64,000 nt of DNA from Alistipes montrealensis. GTDB lineage: Bacteria > Bacteroidota > Bacteroidia > Bacteroidales > Rikenellaceae. Position numbers and translations under genes: made by a program. The stretch spans positions 124,001 to 188,000 of the forward strand of contig NZ_JAGYXY010000001.1 of the NCBI RefSeq assembly GCF_018362775.1. The letters are read 5' to 3'. The number at the start of each line of letters is the position of its first letter. Positions within the stretch are counted from its first letter, which is position 1. Below are positions 45,319 through 56,238 of the stretch, piece after piece. The notes under the pieces were generated by a model. That model had not been told where the DNA came from. It saw only the letters and a list, made by a program, of their open reading frames with translations, and searched no databases.

Positions 45319-47011
45319 ACTAATTCTTCCGGTTTCGCTCCTGACCGCAGCGGCCGCCGAGAGTGAGCAATGTGCGGCCAAACCCAAAAAGGACGCGCGG
45401 CCCAATGTGATCGTGATCCTGGCCGACGACCTGGGTTTTTCGGACATCGGCTGCTACGGAGGTGAAATCCACACCCCGAACCTCGACCGGCTGGCATCCG
45501 AAGGCCTGCGTTTCAACAATTTCTACAATACGAGCCGCAGCTGCCCGACCCGCGCGTCGCTGCTCACGGGGCTTTACCAGCATCAGGCCGGAATCGGCCG
45601 GATGACCTTCGACGACCACCTGCCGGGATACCGCGGCACGCTGTCGAAGAACGCCGTGACCATCGCCGAGGCGCTCCGCGAAGCGGGTTATCACACGGGC
45701 ATGGTCGGAAAGTGGCACATCGCCGAGACGCCCCTGCGCCCCGACCAGCGCGAATGGCTGGCCCACCATGTTTACCACGAGGAGTTCGCCGACAAAATCA
45801 ACTACCCTACCCACCGCGGATTCGAAAAGTTCTACGGCACGATTTACGGCGTGGTGAACTATTTCGACCCGTTCAGCCTCGTAGAAGGCGAAGAGCCCGT
45901 ACGCGAAGTCCCCGAAGGGTATTACGTAACGGACGACCTTTCGCAGAAGGCCGTCAGCTATGTGAACGAATATGCGAAGGACGACAAGCCCTTCTTCCTC
46001 TACCTCTCCTACACGGCGCCCCACTGGCCGCTGCATGCCCTGCCGGAGGACATCGAGAAGTATAAGGACACCTACAAAGTCGGCTGGGAGGCCATCCGCA
46101 ACCAGCGGTACGAGCGGATCAAACAACTGGGCATCTTCCCCGGACAGGAGGATTTCCTTTCGCAGCGCCAGTTCAACGACAAATGGGAAGACAATCCCAC
46201 GGCCGAATGGGACGCCCGCGCGATGGCCGTACATGCCGCGATGGTAGACCGCATGGACCAGGGCATCGGCCGGGTGCTGGAAGCGCTGGAAAAGAACGGA
46301 CAGATGGACAACACGCTGATCATCTTCCTCTCCGACAACGGATGCAGCAGCGAGCAGTGCCAGAACTACTCGCCCGGTGAGAACGACCGTCCCGACATGA
46401 CGCGCGACGGACGCGCCATCGTCTACCCGAAAAAGAAAGAGGTGATGCCCGGTCCCGAGACCTCCTATGCATCGCTCGGCGCCAAATGGGCCAACGTGGC
46501 CAACACGCCGTTCCGCTTCTGGAAAGCCAAGTCGTTCAACGGCGGCATCTGCACCCCCGTGATCGCCCACTGGCCCAAAGGCCTCAAGAAGAGCCTGCAA
46601 GGGAAGGTGACCGACCAGATGGGGCACGTGATGGACATCATGGCCACCTGCCTCGACCTCTCGGGCGCCGACTACCCCACTTCATACGACGGCAACGAGA
46701 TCATTCCGCTGGAAGGCAAGAGCCTCGTACCCGTGCTGCGCAAAGGCCGGCGCGAAGGACACGACTACCTGGGCTTCGAGCACTTCAACGAACGCGCGTT
46801 CATCTCGAAAGACGGCTGGAAGATCGTCCGCCAGGGCAACAAACGCCCCTGGGAGCTTTACAACCTCAGCGACGACCGCTCGGAGCAGCACAACCTCGCA
46901 GCAGAGAACCCCGCCAAGCTCCAGGAACTGGAAGCGGCCTACGAAACCTGGGCGAAGCGCTGCATGGTGGAACCTTACCCCGGACAGTTCAAAAAGAAGA
47001 AGAACCAATAA
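45305..47011 (+). CDS. Sulfatase, Cys-type (family S1)
   Basis: 568 residues. Metal-binding NVIVILADDLGFSDIGCYGG and the activation motif SRSCPTRASLLTG, where Cys80 would be oxidised to formylglycine by an anaerobic maturase. KWHIAE and LIIFLSDNGCSSEQC supply further active-site residues. Removes sulfate esters from glycans. The annotated N-terminus is short for a signal peptide (PVSLLTAAAAES) but probably exported; starting 14 bases inside the GH43-like gene, it is translationally coupled to it. Closely resembles the sulfatase at 54620-56215. Confidence 0.9.
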   Translation: MNPSKLILPVSLLTAAAAESEQCAAKPKKDARPNVIVILADDLGFSDIGCYGGEIHTPNLDRLASEGLRFNNFYNTSRSCPTRASLLTGLYQHQAGIGRMTFDDHLPGYRGTLSKNAVTIAEALREAGYHTGMVGKWHIAETPLRPDQREWLAHHVYHEEFADKINYPTHRGFEKFYGTIYGVVNYFDPFSLVEGEEPVREVPEGYYVTDDLSQKAVSYVNEYAKDDKPFFLYLSYTAPHWPLHALPEDIEKYKDTYKVGWEAIRNQRYERIKQLGIFPGQEDFLSQRQFNDKWEDNPTAEWDARAMAVHAAMVDRMDQGIGRVLEALEKNGQMDNTLIIFLSDNGCSSEQCQNYSPGENDRPDMTRDGRAIVYPKKKEVMPGPETSYASLGAKWANVANTPFRFWKAKSFNGGICTPVIAHWPKGLKKSLQGKVTDQMGHVMDIMATCLDLSGADYPTSYDGNEIIPLEGKSLVPVLRKGRREGHDYLGFEHFNERAFISKDGWKIVRQGNKRPWELYNLSDDRSEQHNLAAENPAKLQELEAAYETWAKRCMVEPYPGQFKKKKNQ

Positions 47012-47042
47012 ATCCATAACCCAATTCTTTTATTAATTCGTA

Positions 47043-48863
<1,821 letters not shown>

Positions 48864-48881
48864 CCGCTCCCGGATCCTACC

Positions 48882-48919
48882 AAAAAAAGACATCCTCTTT
48901 CCAGAGGATGTCTTTTTTT
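48882..48919. terminator. Bidirectional terminator, 17-bp stem
   Basis: AAAAAAAGACATCCTCT (48882-48898) and AGAGGATGTCTTTTTTT (48903-48919) around TTCC. It ends both the GH2 transcript and the convergent sulfatase-containing transcript. Confidence 0.95.
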
Positions 48920-48933
48920 GCGTCTTACCGGAG

Positions 48934-50478
48934 CTATTCCTTGGTGCGGACCGGTTCGATCGGAGGCAGCGGACCGAACTCGCCGTGCGCAGCGGCCTTG
49001 ATGCTGAATCCCTTGTACATCCAGTTATCGCGATACCAGGTACACGGTTTGAACTCGTCGTTCAGGGTCTCCATTTTGGCAGCCATCGCATCCCGGAGCG
49101 CAGCGAGCACCTTCGCGTATTTCTTGTCGCCGGCAACATTATGGATCATATACGGGTCTTTCTTCCGGTCGAAAAGCAGTTCCGAACCGTCGCGCAGATA
49201 GCGGGCATAGGTATAGCGTTTATCCCGCACGGCACGCCATTCGAAGCCGTTGCGCCAAAGGTGGGTATGTCCCATTCCCTGCATAAAGGCGAAAGACGGC
49301 TCCTGCCCCTTCCCGCCGCGCACGGCGAAACTCAGGTCGTCGCCCTCCATCTCAGCCGGGATACTGTCGGAAAGTCCGACCAGGCCGAGCAGCGTGGGCG
49401 CGATGTCCGGCGTATTGAGGCAAACGTCCGTCTTGCCCGTTTTCGCCCCGGGACAGCGCATGAGGAAGGGAATGCGGCACGACTCGTCGTAGAAGATCAT
49501 CTTGAACATGCGGCCCTGCGAAGTCATCATCTCGCCGTGGTCCGACGTAAAAACCACGATCGTATTGTCGGCGATGCCCAGGCTGTCGAGAAGCCCCACT
49601 ACGCGTCCGAACTGCTCGTCGATGGAGTTCGCCATCGCATAGTAACAGCGCATGGCCTCGTTATACCCTTCTCCCTTGACGAAATCGTCGCGCCAACTGG
49701 CCTTGCCGTTGAAATACTCGGAGAAAAAACGGTCCATATAGGGATCGGGATTCTCGTTGAAGTTCTCCGGAAGCTTGAATTTTACGTCTTTGAATTTTTC
49801 ATAGCAATGTTCGGGAACGTTCTTGCGGACCCAGGGATCGTGCGTGGGACTCCACGAGAGCATCAGCGTAAAAGGCTGTTCGTCGGCGGCATGTTCGCGG
49901 ATGTAGTCGAGTGCAAGCCCGGTGAAAACATCGGGACCATACTGTCCCTTGAGGCTGACATGCACGGATTCGCCGCCGGGACCGTCCGTATCGTAGAACG
50001 CGTTGTAATTGATGTGGTTGAACGAATAGGCCGCCCAGTATCCGTCGAATCCCATGCGCTCGGGACCGGGCTTGTAGGGCCGGCGGTGGGCGTCGTTCCA
50101 ATGGACCTTGCCCACATAACCGGTCTGGTAACCCGCATCGGTAAGCACGTGCGCCAGGGTCCGGTGGTTGGGATTGAGGTTCAGTTCGTTGATGACCATG
50201 CCCGTCGACGAAGTGTATTTGCCCGTTATGAGGCTGGCGCGGTAAGCGGCGCTCACGGGACTGACCGACACGGCGTTGGTAAAATCGAGCGACTGGCGTG
50301 CGAACCGGTCGATGTTGGGCGTCACGGCCAGTTCGTCGCCGGCATAACCCAGCACGTCGGCGCGCAACTGGTCCGCCATCATGTAGATGATGTTGGGACG
50401 CTGCTGCGCCCCGGCAGACCCTGCAAGGCCTGTCAGCGTACCTGCCCCGAGCAGGTACAGCAATCGTTTGTTCTTCAT
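48934..50478 (-). CDS. Sulfatase, Ser-type (family S1)
   Basis: 514 residues with a signal peptide (LLYLLGAGTLTGLAGSAGAQ). Metal site NIIYMMADQLRADVLGYAG; the activation motif is SPVSAAYRASLITGK, i.e. (C/S)-x-A-x-R with Ser76 at the formylglycine position. TIVVFTSDHGEMM carries further active-site residues. Unlike the other two sulfatases here it would need a maturase able to oxidise serine. The start overlaps the stop of the upstream regulator gene by one base (TAATG), so the two are coupled. Confidence 0.88.
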   Translation of the reverse strand: MKNKRLLYLLGAGTLTGLAGSAGAQQRPNIIYMMADQLRADVLGYAGDELAVTPNIDRFARQSLDFTNAVSVSPVSAAYRASLITGKYTSSTGMVINELNLNPNHRTLAHVLTDAGYQTGYVGKVHWNDAHRRPYKPGPERMGFDGYWAAYSFNHINYNAFYDTDGPGGESVHVSLKGQYGPDVFTGLALDYIREHAADEQPFTLMLSWSPTHDPWVRKNVPEHCYEKFKDVKFKLPENFNENPDPYMDRFFSEYFNGKASWRDDFVKGEGYNEAMRCYYAMANSIDEQFGRVVGLLDSLGIADNTIVVFTSDHGEMMTSQGRMFKMIFYDESCRIPFLMRCPGAKTGKTDVCLNTPDIAPTLLGLVGLSDSIPAEMEGDDLSFAVRGGKGQEPSFAFMQGMGHTHLWRNGFEWRAVRDKRYTYARYLRDGSELLFDRKKDPYMIHNVAGDKKYAKVLAALRDAMAAKMETLNDEFKPCTWYRDNWMYKGFSIKAAAHGEFGPLPPIEPVRTKE

Positions 50479-53400
50479 TACTTGGATTTTGAGTTTTGAT
50501 CCTTATATTGCTTGGGCGTCATGCCGAACTCCTCGCGGAAGCAGGCCGAGAAGTAGCTCGAAGTCTTGAAGCCCACCTGCTCGTAGATCTCCTTGATCAG
50601 GAAGTCGCCGCTGCGGATCATCTCGGCGGCCTTGCGCAGGCGGTAGGTTTTCATATAATCGTTGGGCGATATGCCGAACAGGCTCTTGACCTTGCGGTAA
50701 AAGTTCGAACGGCTCATAAACATCTTCTCGGCCAACTGCTCGATGTAGAAAGTCTCCTCGCAGAGGTGCTCCTCGATATGGGTGTTCAGCTTTTCGATAA
50801 ACTCCGCGTCGCGCTTGCTGATACCCAGCGATGCCGTGTCGGCATGGCCCGTATCGGCGAGCAGCGCACGGCGGATGCGTTCGCGGTTCCGGATCAGGCT
50901 GTCGATCTGGGCCATGAGGTGCTCCGAGGAGAAGGGCTTCTCGATATAGGCGTCGGCGCCGTACTCCAGTCCGCGGACCTTGTCCTCGACCGAGGTTTTC
51001 GCCGTAAGCTGGATGATGGGGATATGGCTGTACCGGAGTTCCGACTTGACGTATTCGCACAGCTCGTAGCCATCCATTTCGGGCATCATGATGTCGCTGA
51101 CGATCAGGTCGCAGTTGTTGTCGGCGAGTACTTCGAGCGCTATTTTGCCGTTGGCGGCGGTCAGCACGTCGTAACGGGCGCCGATGATCTCGGCAATCAC
51201 GCTGCGCAGGTCGTCGTTATCCTCGACAACCAGTATCTTACAGGTTCCATTGTCCTCTGCGGGGGGGGGTATTTCCGCACCCGGACTGCTCTCCGGACCC
51301 GGTTCGGACGACACCCCGGACTCTGCGGCCGCGGGATTGAGCGGAATCTCCACGGTAAACACCGCACCTCTCTGTTCGCAGTTGGAGCACACGACGCTTC
51401 CGCCGTGCTTGATGGCCAGCAGGCGCGCCAGGGGCAGTCCGATGCCGGTTCCGCCCTTGCTGTTGCCCGACTGGTAGAAGGTGTTGAAGATGCGCTCCAT
51501 GTCCTCGGGAACGATACCCTGCCCGTCGTCGGAGATCGTGATGCGGAAAAGTTTGCCTTCCGAGGCGAGGGTTACGCAACAGTTGCTCCGGGCATATTTC
51601 AACGCATTGGATAACAAGTTATTCACGATTTTGGAAATCGCGTCGCGGTCGACCCGGGCCACCACGCCGGGTTCGATGGACCGTTCGATGCTGATTCCGC
51701 CGACCTCCGCAGCCGGACCGAAACGCGCGCACAGGTCGTCGACCAACTCCGAGACATCGCACGTCTGCATCGACGGCGTATAGTCCGTATCTTCGGTTTT
51801 GCGCAGGTCGAGCAGTTGGTTGACCATCTCCAGCAGGTTGCTCGTATTCTTCTCCATGACATGGAGGTAGTCCCTCACTTTGGGCGGAAAATGTTCGTCT
51901 TCCTTCAGGATCGATTCCAGGGGAACCTTGATAAGCGAAAGCGGCGTCCGGATTTCGTGGGCGACGTTGGTAAAGAAGTCGATCTTCGACTGGTAGTTGA
52001 TCTTCTCCTGCTGCAAGGCAAATTCGGCGAGTTTCAGGCGGTGTTTCCGGCGGACATACCAGGTTCCGTACCAGGCCAGCAGCCCCAGCAGCAGCAGGTA
52101 ACCGACGACAGCCACCGTCGAGCGGTAGAACGGCGGCTGGATCACGAAGGCGACGGTAGCCGTATTCTCGCTCCATACGCCGTCGTCGTTCGAACCGCGG
52201 ACCTCGAAGGTGTATTTACCCGGCGAAAGGTTGGTGAAATGGGCTTCGTTGCGATCGGAATAGACCCACTCCTTGTCCTGCCCCGCAAGCCGGTAGGCAT
52301 AGCGGTTCTTGGGCGAAGACTGGTAGCTCAGCGCCGCAAAGGTGAAACCGACCGAGTTCTGGTTATATTTCAGCCGGAGCTCCTTGTTCAGGTGCAACGG
52401 GCGTTTGAGCGGCGAAGAGTCCTTGCCGCCGCGGTCGATCTCCACCCACCGGTCGTTGAGCAAAAGTCCTGTCACGCAGACCGACGGAACGAATCCGTTG
52501 CGCTGCAAAGTCTCGGGCCGGAAGGCCGAATAACCGTTGATACCGCTGAAATAGAGCCGCCCGTCGCGGGCGCGCAACGAGGCGCGGTCGTTGAACTGGT
52601 TGCCGGTAAGGCCGTCGCGCACGGTCAGGTGGTAACGCACCTCCTGCGTCTCGGCATCGAGGCTGAAGATACCGTTGTTGCTCCCGATCCAGAGCGTTCC
52701 GTCGTCGCCTTCTTCCAGCGTTGCGACCGCCAACCCTTTCAGGATGCCGTCGGCAGCGTTGAACGGCACGAAATGGCGCGTCTCCCGGTTCAGCAGGAAC
52801 AGCCCTGTCTCCGTTCCCAGCCACGTATTGTCGCGGCCGTCGGTCAGGATGCAGACGCTGTTGGGCGTACCGCTCCGGGCGAACATGTAGTGTTTGAAGT
52901 CCCCGGTCGAAGTGTCGTACAGGAATCCGCCCTTATTACGCGCCAGCACCCAGATCAGGCCCGGCCCGGCCTGAGCGAAGTCACAGACGGAGAGGTCGTT
53001 GCCGCCTTTGTTCACCCGCACGAAGTCGTCCAGACGCCGGTCGTACCGGGCAAATCCCCACGGTGTTCCGGCATAGACCGTTCCGGCATCGTCGCTAAAA
53101 AGCGTCTCCACGTCGTCGTCGCAAAGCGATGTTTTCACCCCCGGATCGTTCCGGTAGTTACGCACCGCCCCCGTTTTCAGGTCGCAGGCGTAAACACCCC
53201 CGGACATGGTTCCCAGCCACAGGCGGCCTCCGGCGACAAGCATCGCCCGGACGTTCTTCGTCTCGCGGCGGAACGATTCGGACCCGCCGCGGAAAGGAGC
53301 CTCATCGACACGGCCCGCGGCATCGACTTTCAGGACGCCCCGCTTGTCGATCGCAACCCACAGGCTGCTGTCGTCGTCCTCGGCAAAGGCCGTGGCGAGC

Positions 53401-54428
53401 GTTTTACCCCTCTCCGCGATCCGGAGCGACATGTGCTCGATGGGTTTGAGCCGGCGGGGAAGATAGGTAATACCGTTATACTGCGTAGCGACCCAGATTC
53501 CGCCCTCACGGTCGCGGTAAAGGGCATTGACCGTATGGGTGTAGTTTTCTCCGCGGGCGGTCATGTCCGTCACGGAATCGACCTGCCCCGAACCCGTATA
53601 GTAAACGAACAGTCCGTCGTCGGAGCCGATCATCAGTTCTCCGCGTGAAAGCGGCAGCAGCACCTGCGCCGAAAGGTCCCGGCGGTGCGTCCACTTCGCC
53701 GCGCTGTCGCCCGACCACGTCATTTTCGCAAGTCCGTCGGTTTCGAAACAGCCCCACAGTTCGTCGTTACTGTAACAAAGCGACCGGATAGAGGGCACAT
53801 GGCCGCCCTGCTCCTTCGAATAGACGGCCAGGCGCTGTTTTCCTTCGCTGTCGAACTCCGCGACCGTCCCGTTGCGGGCGCTCACGAAAACATTCCAGTC
53901 CGGACCGCCGACCATATCGGTCACGGCATCGGCCAGGCGGCTGTTCTGTTCGAGTTCGCCGTCCTCGGGATGGTAGATGAAAAAGCCCTGGGCCTCCGTA
54001 CCGATCCAGATTTTGCCGTCGCCGTTCTCAAATATACGGGTGATGCGTCCTGTGATAACCACACCGTACTGGGTACGCACGCTGAAAGGGAAAAATACAT
54101 CTTTACGCTCATCGTACAGATAAACGCCCTGCTCGGTTCCGACCCACAGGCGGTTCTTCCGGTCGGCACACAACGCATGGACCGACGTGTTCAGAAGCCC
54201 GTGCCGGAGATTTTCGGAATTATAAGCGCGGAATGCAATTCCGTCGAAACGGTTCAGGCCGTCCGCCGTGCCGATCCACATGAATCCCCGCTGATCCTGG
54301 GCAATGCAGCGGACCGTGTTGTGCGAAAGGCCGTTATCGGCGTTGTAGCTGACCAATGCATAGTTCCTGGCCGCGGCGAAGCCCGCGCATCCGATCAGGA
54401 AAAAGAGCGATATGATGAATTTTTTCAT
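50478..54428 (-). CDS. Hybrid two-component system regulator of PUL 2 (HTCS)
   Basis: 1316 residues from the ATG at 54426-54428, giving a signal peptide (MKKFIISLFFLIGCAGFAAA). Order: periplasmic propeller repeats (RGFMWIGTADGLNRFDG and similar, about 25-680), Y_Y_Y domain (YAYRLAGQDKEWVYSDRNEA), one membrane helix (about 766-790), histidine kinase with His824 (NVAHEIRTPLSLI), ATPase boxes (NNLLSNALKYA, ISDDGQGI, GTGIGLPLA), receiver with Asp1112 (VSDIMMPEMDG), and a C-terminal AraC-type HTH. It senses an oligosaccharide in the periplasm and activates PUL 2. A 9-base C tract codes Pro1054-1056 between kinase and receiver. Confidence 0.95.
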   Translation of the reverse strand: MKKFIISLFFLIGCAGFAAARNYALVSYNADNGLSHNTVRCIAQDQRGFMWIGTADGLNRFDGIAFRAYNSENLRHGLLNTSVHALCADRKNRLWVGTEQGVYLYDERKDVFFPFSVRTQYGVVITGRITRIFENGDGKIWIGTEAQGFFIYHPEDGELEQNSRLADAVTDMVGGPDWNVFVSARNGTVAEFDSEGKQRLAVYSKEQGGHVPSIRSLCYSNDELWGCFETDGLAKMTWSGDSAAKWTHRRDLSAQVLLPLSRGELMIGSDDGLFVYYTGSGQVDSVTDMTARGENYTHTVNALYRDREGGIWVATQYNGITYLPRRLKPIEHMSLRIAERGKTLATAFAEDDDSSLWVAIDKRGVLKVDAAGRVDEAPFRGGSESFRRETKNVRAMLVAGGRLWLGTMSGGVYACDLKTGAVRNYRNDPGVKTSLCDDDVETLFSDDAGTVYAGTPWGFARYDRRLDDFVRVNKGGNDLSVCDFAQAGPGLIWVLARNKGGFLYDTSTGDFKHYMFARSGTPNSVCILTDGRDNTWLGTETGLFLLNRETRHFVPFNAADGILKGLAVATLEEGDDGTLWIGSNNGIFSLDAETQEVRYHLTVRDGLTGNQFNDRASLRARDGRLYFSGINGYSAFRPETLQRNGFVPSVCVTGLLLNDRWVEIDRGGKDSSPLKRPLHLNKELRLKYNQNSVGFTFAALSYQSSPKNRYAYRLAGQDKEWVYSDRNEAHFTNLSPGKYTFEVRGSNDDGVWSENTATVAFVIQPPFYRSTVAVVGYLLLLGLLAWYGTWYVRRKHRLKLAEFALQQEKINYQSKIDFFTNVAHEIRTPLSLIKVPLESILKEDEHFPPKVRDYLHVMEKNTSNLLEMVNQLLDLRKTEDTDYTPSMQTCDVSELVDDLCARFGPAAEVGGISIERSIEPGVVARVDRDAISKIVNNLLSNALKYARSNCCVTLASEGKLFRITISDDGQGIVPEDMERIFNTFYQSGNSKGGTGIGLPLARLLAIKHGGSVVCSNCEQRGAVFTVEIPLNPAAAESGVSSEPGPESSPGAEIPPPAEDNGTCKILVVEDNDDLRSVIAEIIGARYDVLTAANGKIALEVLADNNCDLIVSDIMMPEMDGYELCEYVKSELRYSHIPIIQLTAKTSVEDKVRGLEYGADAYIEKPFSSEHLMAQIDSLIRNRERIRRALLADTGHADTASLGISKRDAEFIEKLNTHIEEHLCEETFYIEQLAEKMFMSRSNFYRKVKSLFGISPNDYMKTYRLRKAAEMIRSGDFLIKEIYEQVGFKTSSYFSACFREEFGMTPKQYKDQNSKSK
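51261..51269 (-). repeat. Nine-base homopolymer tract in the HTCS gene
   Basis: Nine consecutive G on the plus strand, coding CCC CCC CCC (Pro1054-1056) in the linker between kinase and receiver. A one- or two-base slip would remove receiver and HTH domains. Confidence 0.8.
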
Positions 54429-54470
54429 ACGGAGTACCACAGTAAAGGTAAAAATTTGTTTCTGAACGGA

Positions 54471-54478
54471 CAAATTTA
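54471..54478 (-). promoter_or_regulatory. -7 box of the HTCS gene
   Basis: Minus strand TAAATTTG, 42 bases before the start. No good -33 was seen. Confidence 0.4.
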
Positions 54479-54527
54479 AAGTTTTCGTATATCCTTCCAG
54501 GCGTTTGCGGCCCGGAAGCCTCCTGCA

Positions 54528-54560
54528 AATACGAGCCGCGGCGACCCCGCGGCTCGTATT
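54528..54560 (-). terminator. Hairpin after the second Cys-type sulfatase
   Basis: AATACGAGCCGCGG (54528-54541) and CCGCGGCTCGTATT (54547-54560), a perfect 14-bp stem 59 bases past the sulfatase stop on the minus strand. The T-run is missing. Confidence 0.65.
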
Positions 54561-54619
54561 CACCGGCCCAAAACCGGCACAACACGGGGACGGCATCCAA
54601 CCATCCCGGGCTGCGAAAG

Positions 54620-56215
54620 CTATTTGTTCAGTTTCTTCGGGTATACCTCGTGCGTGTCGGCCCACACCTTCCATTTGGCCACGAGTTCGCTGAGAATCTC
54701 GGGATACTCCGCGGCGACGTTGCGGCGCTCGGTGCGGTCGGCGGGAATGTTGAACAGCTCCCACTCCTTCGATTTCTCGTCCTTGACGGCCTTCCAGTCG
54801 CCGTGGCGCACGTAGCAGTTGTCGAAATGCTCGCCGAACAGGTAGTCGTGAAGCACGGTCTTCGGTTTGCGGATTGTCGGCACGAGACTCTTGCCCTCCA
54901 GCGGGTGGATGTCGTTTCCGTTGTAAGAGGCAGGATATGTCGCTCCCGAAACGTCCACGAAGGTCGCCATCAGGTCGGGCAGGAAGCTCACATTGTTGCG
55001 AATCTGGCCGTCGAAGCGCGAGAAGCGCCCGGGCCACGAAACGATCAGCGGAACGGCAAGTCCGCCCTCGTAGGCACGCACTTTATACTTGCGCAGCGGC
55101 GTATTGCTGACCTGCGCCCACGGCAGTCCGTAGGACGGAGCCACCCAACTGTTGGGGTCGTTGATATCGGCCACCGTACCGAAACCGGTCTCGGTGTGCG
55201 GTTCGGCGCAGGCGCCGTTGTCCGAGAGGAAGACAATCAGCGTATTCTCCTTTTCGCCGCTCTTCTCCACCCAGTCGAGCACGCGGCCCACATTGTAGTC
55301 CATGCAATGAACCTGTGCGGCATAGACCGACATACGCAGGGCGGAGTTTTTCCGCTCGGTCTCCGTCAAGTCCTCCCAATGGCGCGATTCCCACTCGGCG
55401 AGTTCCCACGTGTCGTCCACGAGGCCCAGTTCGGCCATGCGGCGGAAACGCGCTTCGCGGGTCTTCTCCCAGCCCGCATCGTACTTGCCGAGGAACTTGT
55501 CGATATCCTCCTGCTTGGCGTGAAGCGGCCAGTGGGGTGCGTTATAGGCAAGGTAGAGGAAATAAGGCTTTCCGTCGCCCTTGTTGCTGTCGAGGAATTC
55601 GATGGCATAATCGGTGAAAGCGTCCGTGGTGTAATACGGAGTTTCCGGGGGCGGCAGCTTGGTGTTGTCGAGCGTGAGCCCGCGTCCGCCGTGCGGCCGG
55701 AGGTAGCTGCTCGCTCCGGCCAGGATGCCGTAGAAACGGTCGAAACCGCGCTGCAAGGGCCATTTCTCCTGCCCATGCATGCCCAAATGCCATTTGCCCG
55801 ACATGTAGGTATGGTAGCCCGCACTTTTCAGCACCTCGGCCATCGTCACACAGTTCCGGTTGAGGTAGCCCTGGTAGGCGGCGGGCTTTTTAGGACGCGG
55901 ATCGCCCGGTTTGCGTCCGGGAACAGGGTCTTCCGACATTCCGCCGATACCGGCCTGGTGCGCATAGAGTCCCGTCATCAGGCTGGCGCGCGTGGGACAC
56001 GAGCGGGCCGTGGAATAGAACTGCGTATAGCGTACGCCGCTCTGCGCAAGGCGGTCGATGTTGGGCGTGGGAATCTCGCCGCCATAACATCCGACATCGG
56101 AGTAACCCATGTCGTCGACCATAATCAGGATAATGTTGGGTTGTTTCGCCGCCGTTGCGCTGCCTGCGGCGAGCGCCGCGGCCGAAGCTCCCAATGCAAA
56201 AAGGGTTTTGTTCAT
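54620..56215 (-). CDS. Sulfatase, Cys-type (family S1)
   Basis: 531 residues with a signal peptide (LFALGASAAALAAGSATAAK). NIILIMVDDMGYSDVGCYGG and the activation motif ARSCPTRASLMTG with Cys73 as formylglycine precursor; KWHLGMHGQEKWP and LIVFLSDNGACAE complete the site. Similar in motif context to the product of 45305-47011, perhaps with different sulfate position or sugar. Last gene of the minus-strand susC-susD-M60-sulfatase series. Confidence 0.92.
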   Translation of the reverse strand: MNKTLFALGASAAALAAGSATAAKQPNIILIMVDDMGYSDVGCYGGEIPTPNIDRLAQSGVRYTQFYSTARSCPTRASLMTGLYAHQAGIGGMSEDPVPGRKPGDPRPKKPAAYQGYLNRNCVTMAEVLKSAGYHTYMSGKWHLGMHGQEKWPLQRGFDRFYGILAGASSYLRPHGGRGLTLDNTKLPPPETPYYTTDAFTDYAIEFLDSNKGDGKPYFLYLAYNAPHWPLHAKQEDIDKFLGKYDAGWEKTREARFRRMAELGLVDDTWELAEWESRHWEDLTETERKNSALRMSVYAAQVHCMDYNVGRVLDWVEKSGEKENTLIVFLSDNGACAEPHTETGFGTVADINDPNSWVAPSYGLPWAQVSNTPLRKYKVRAYEGGLAVPLIVSWPGRFSRFDGQIRNNVSFLPDLMATFVDVSGATYPASYNGNDIHPLEGKSLVPTIRKPKTVLHDYLFGEHFDNCYVRHGDWKAVKDEKSKEWELFNIPADRTERRNVAAEYPEILSELVAKWKVWADTHEVYPKKLNK

Positions 56216-56238
56216 GATCTATAAATTTCTTTTGCCTG

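Noticed and set aside
54429..55037. Upstream extension of the HTCS frame by about 200 codons
   Set aside because: It overlaps the neighbouring sulfatase, and the signal peptide begins at the ATG 54426-54428.
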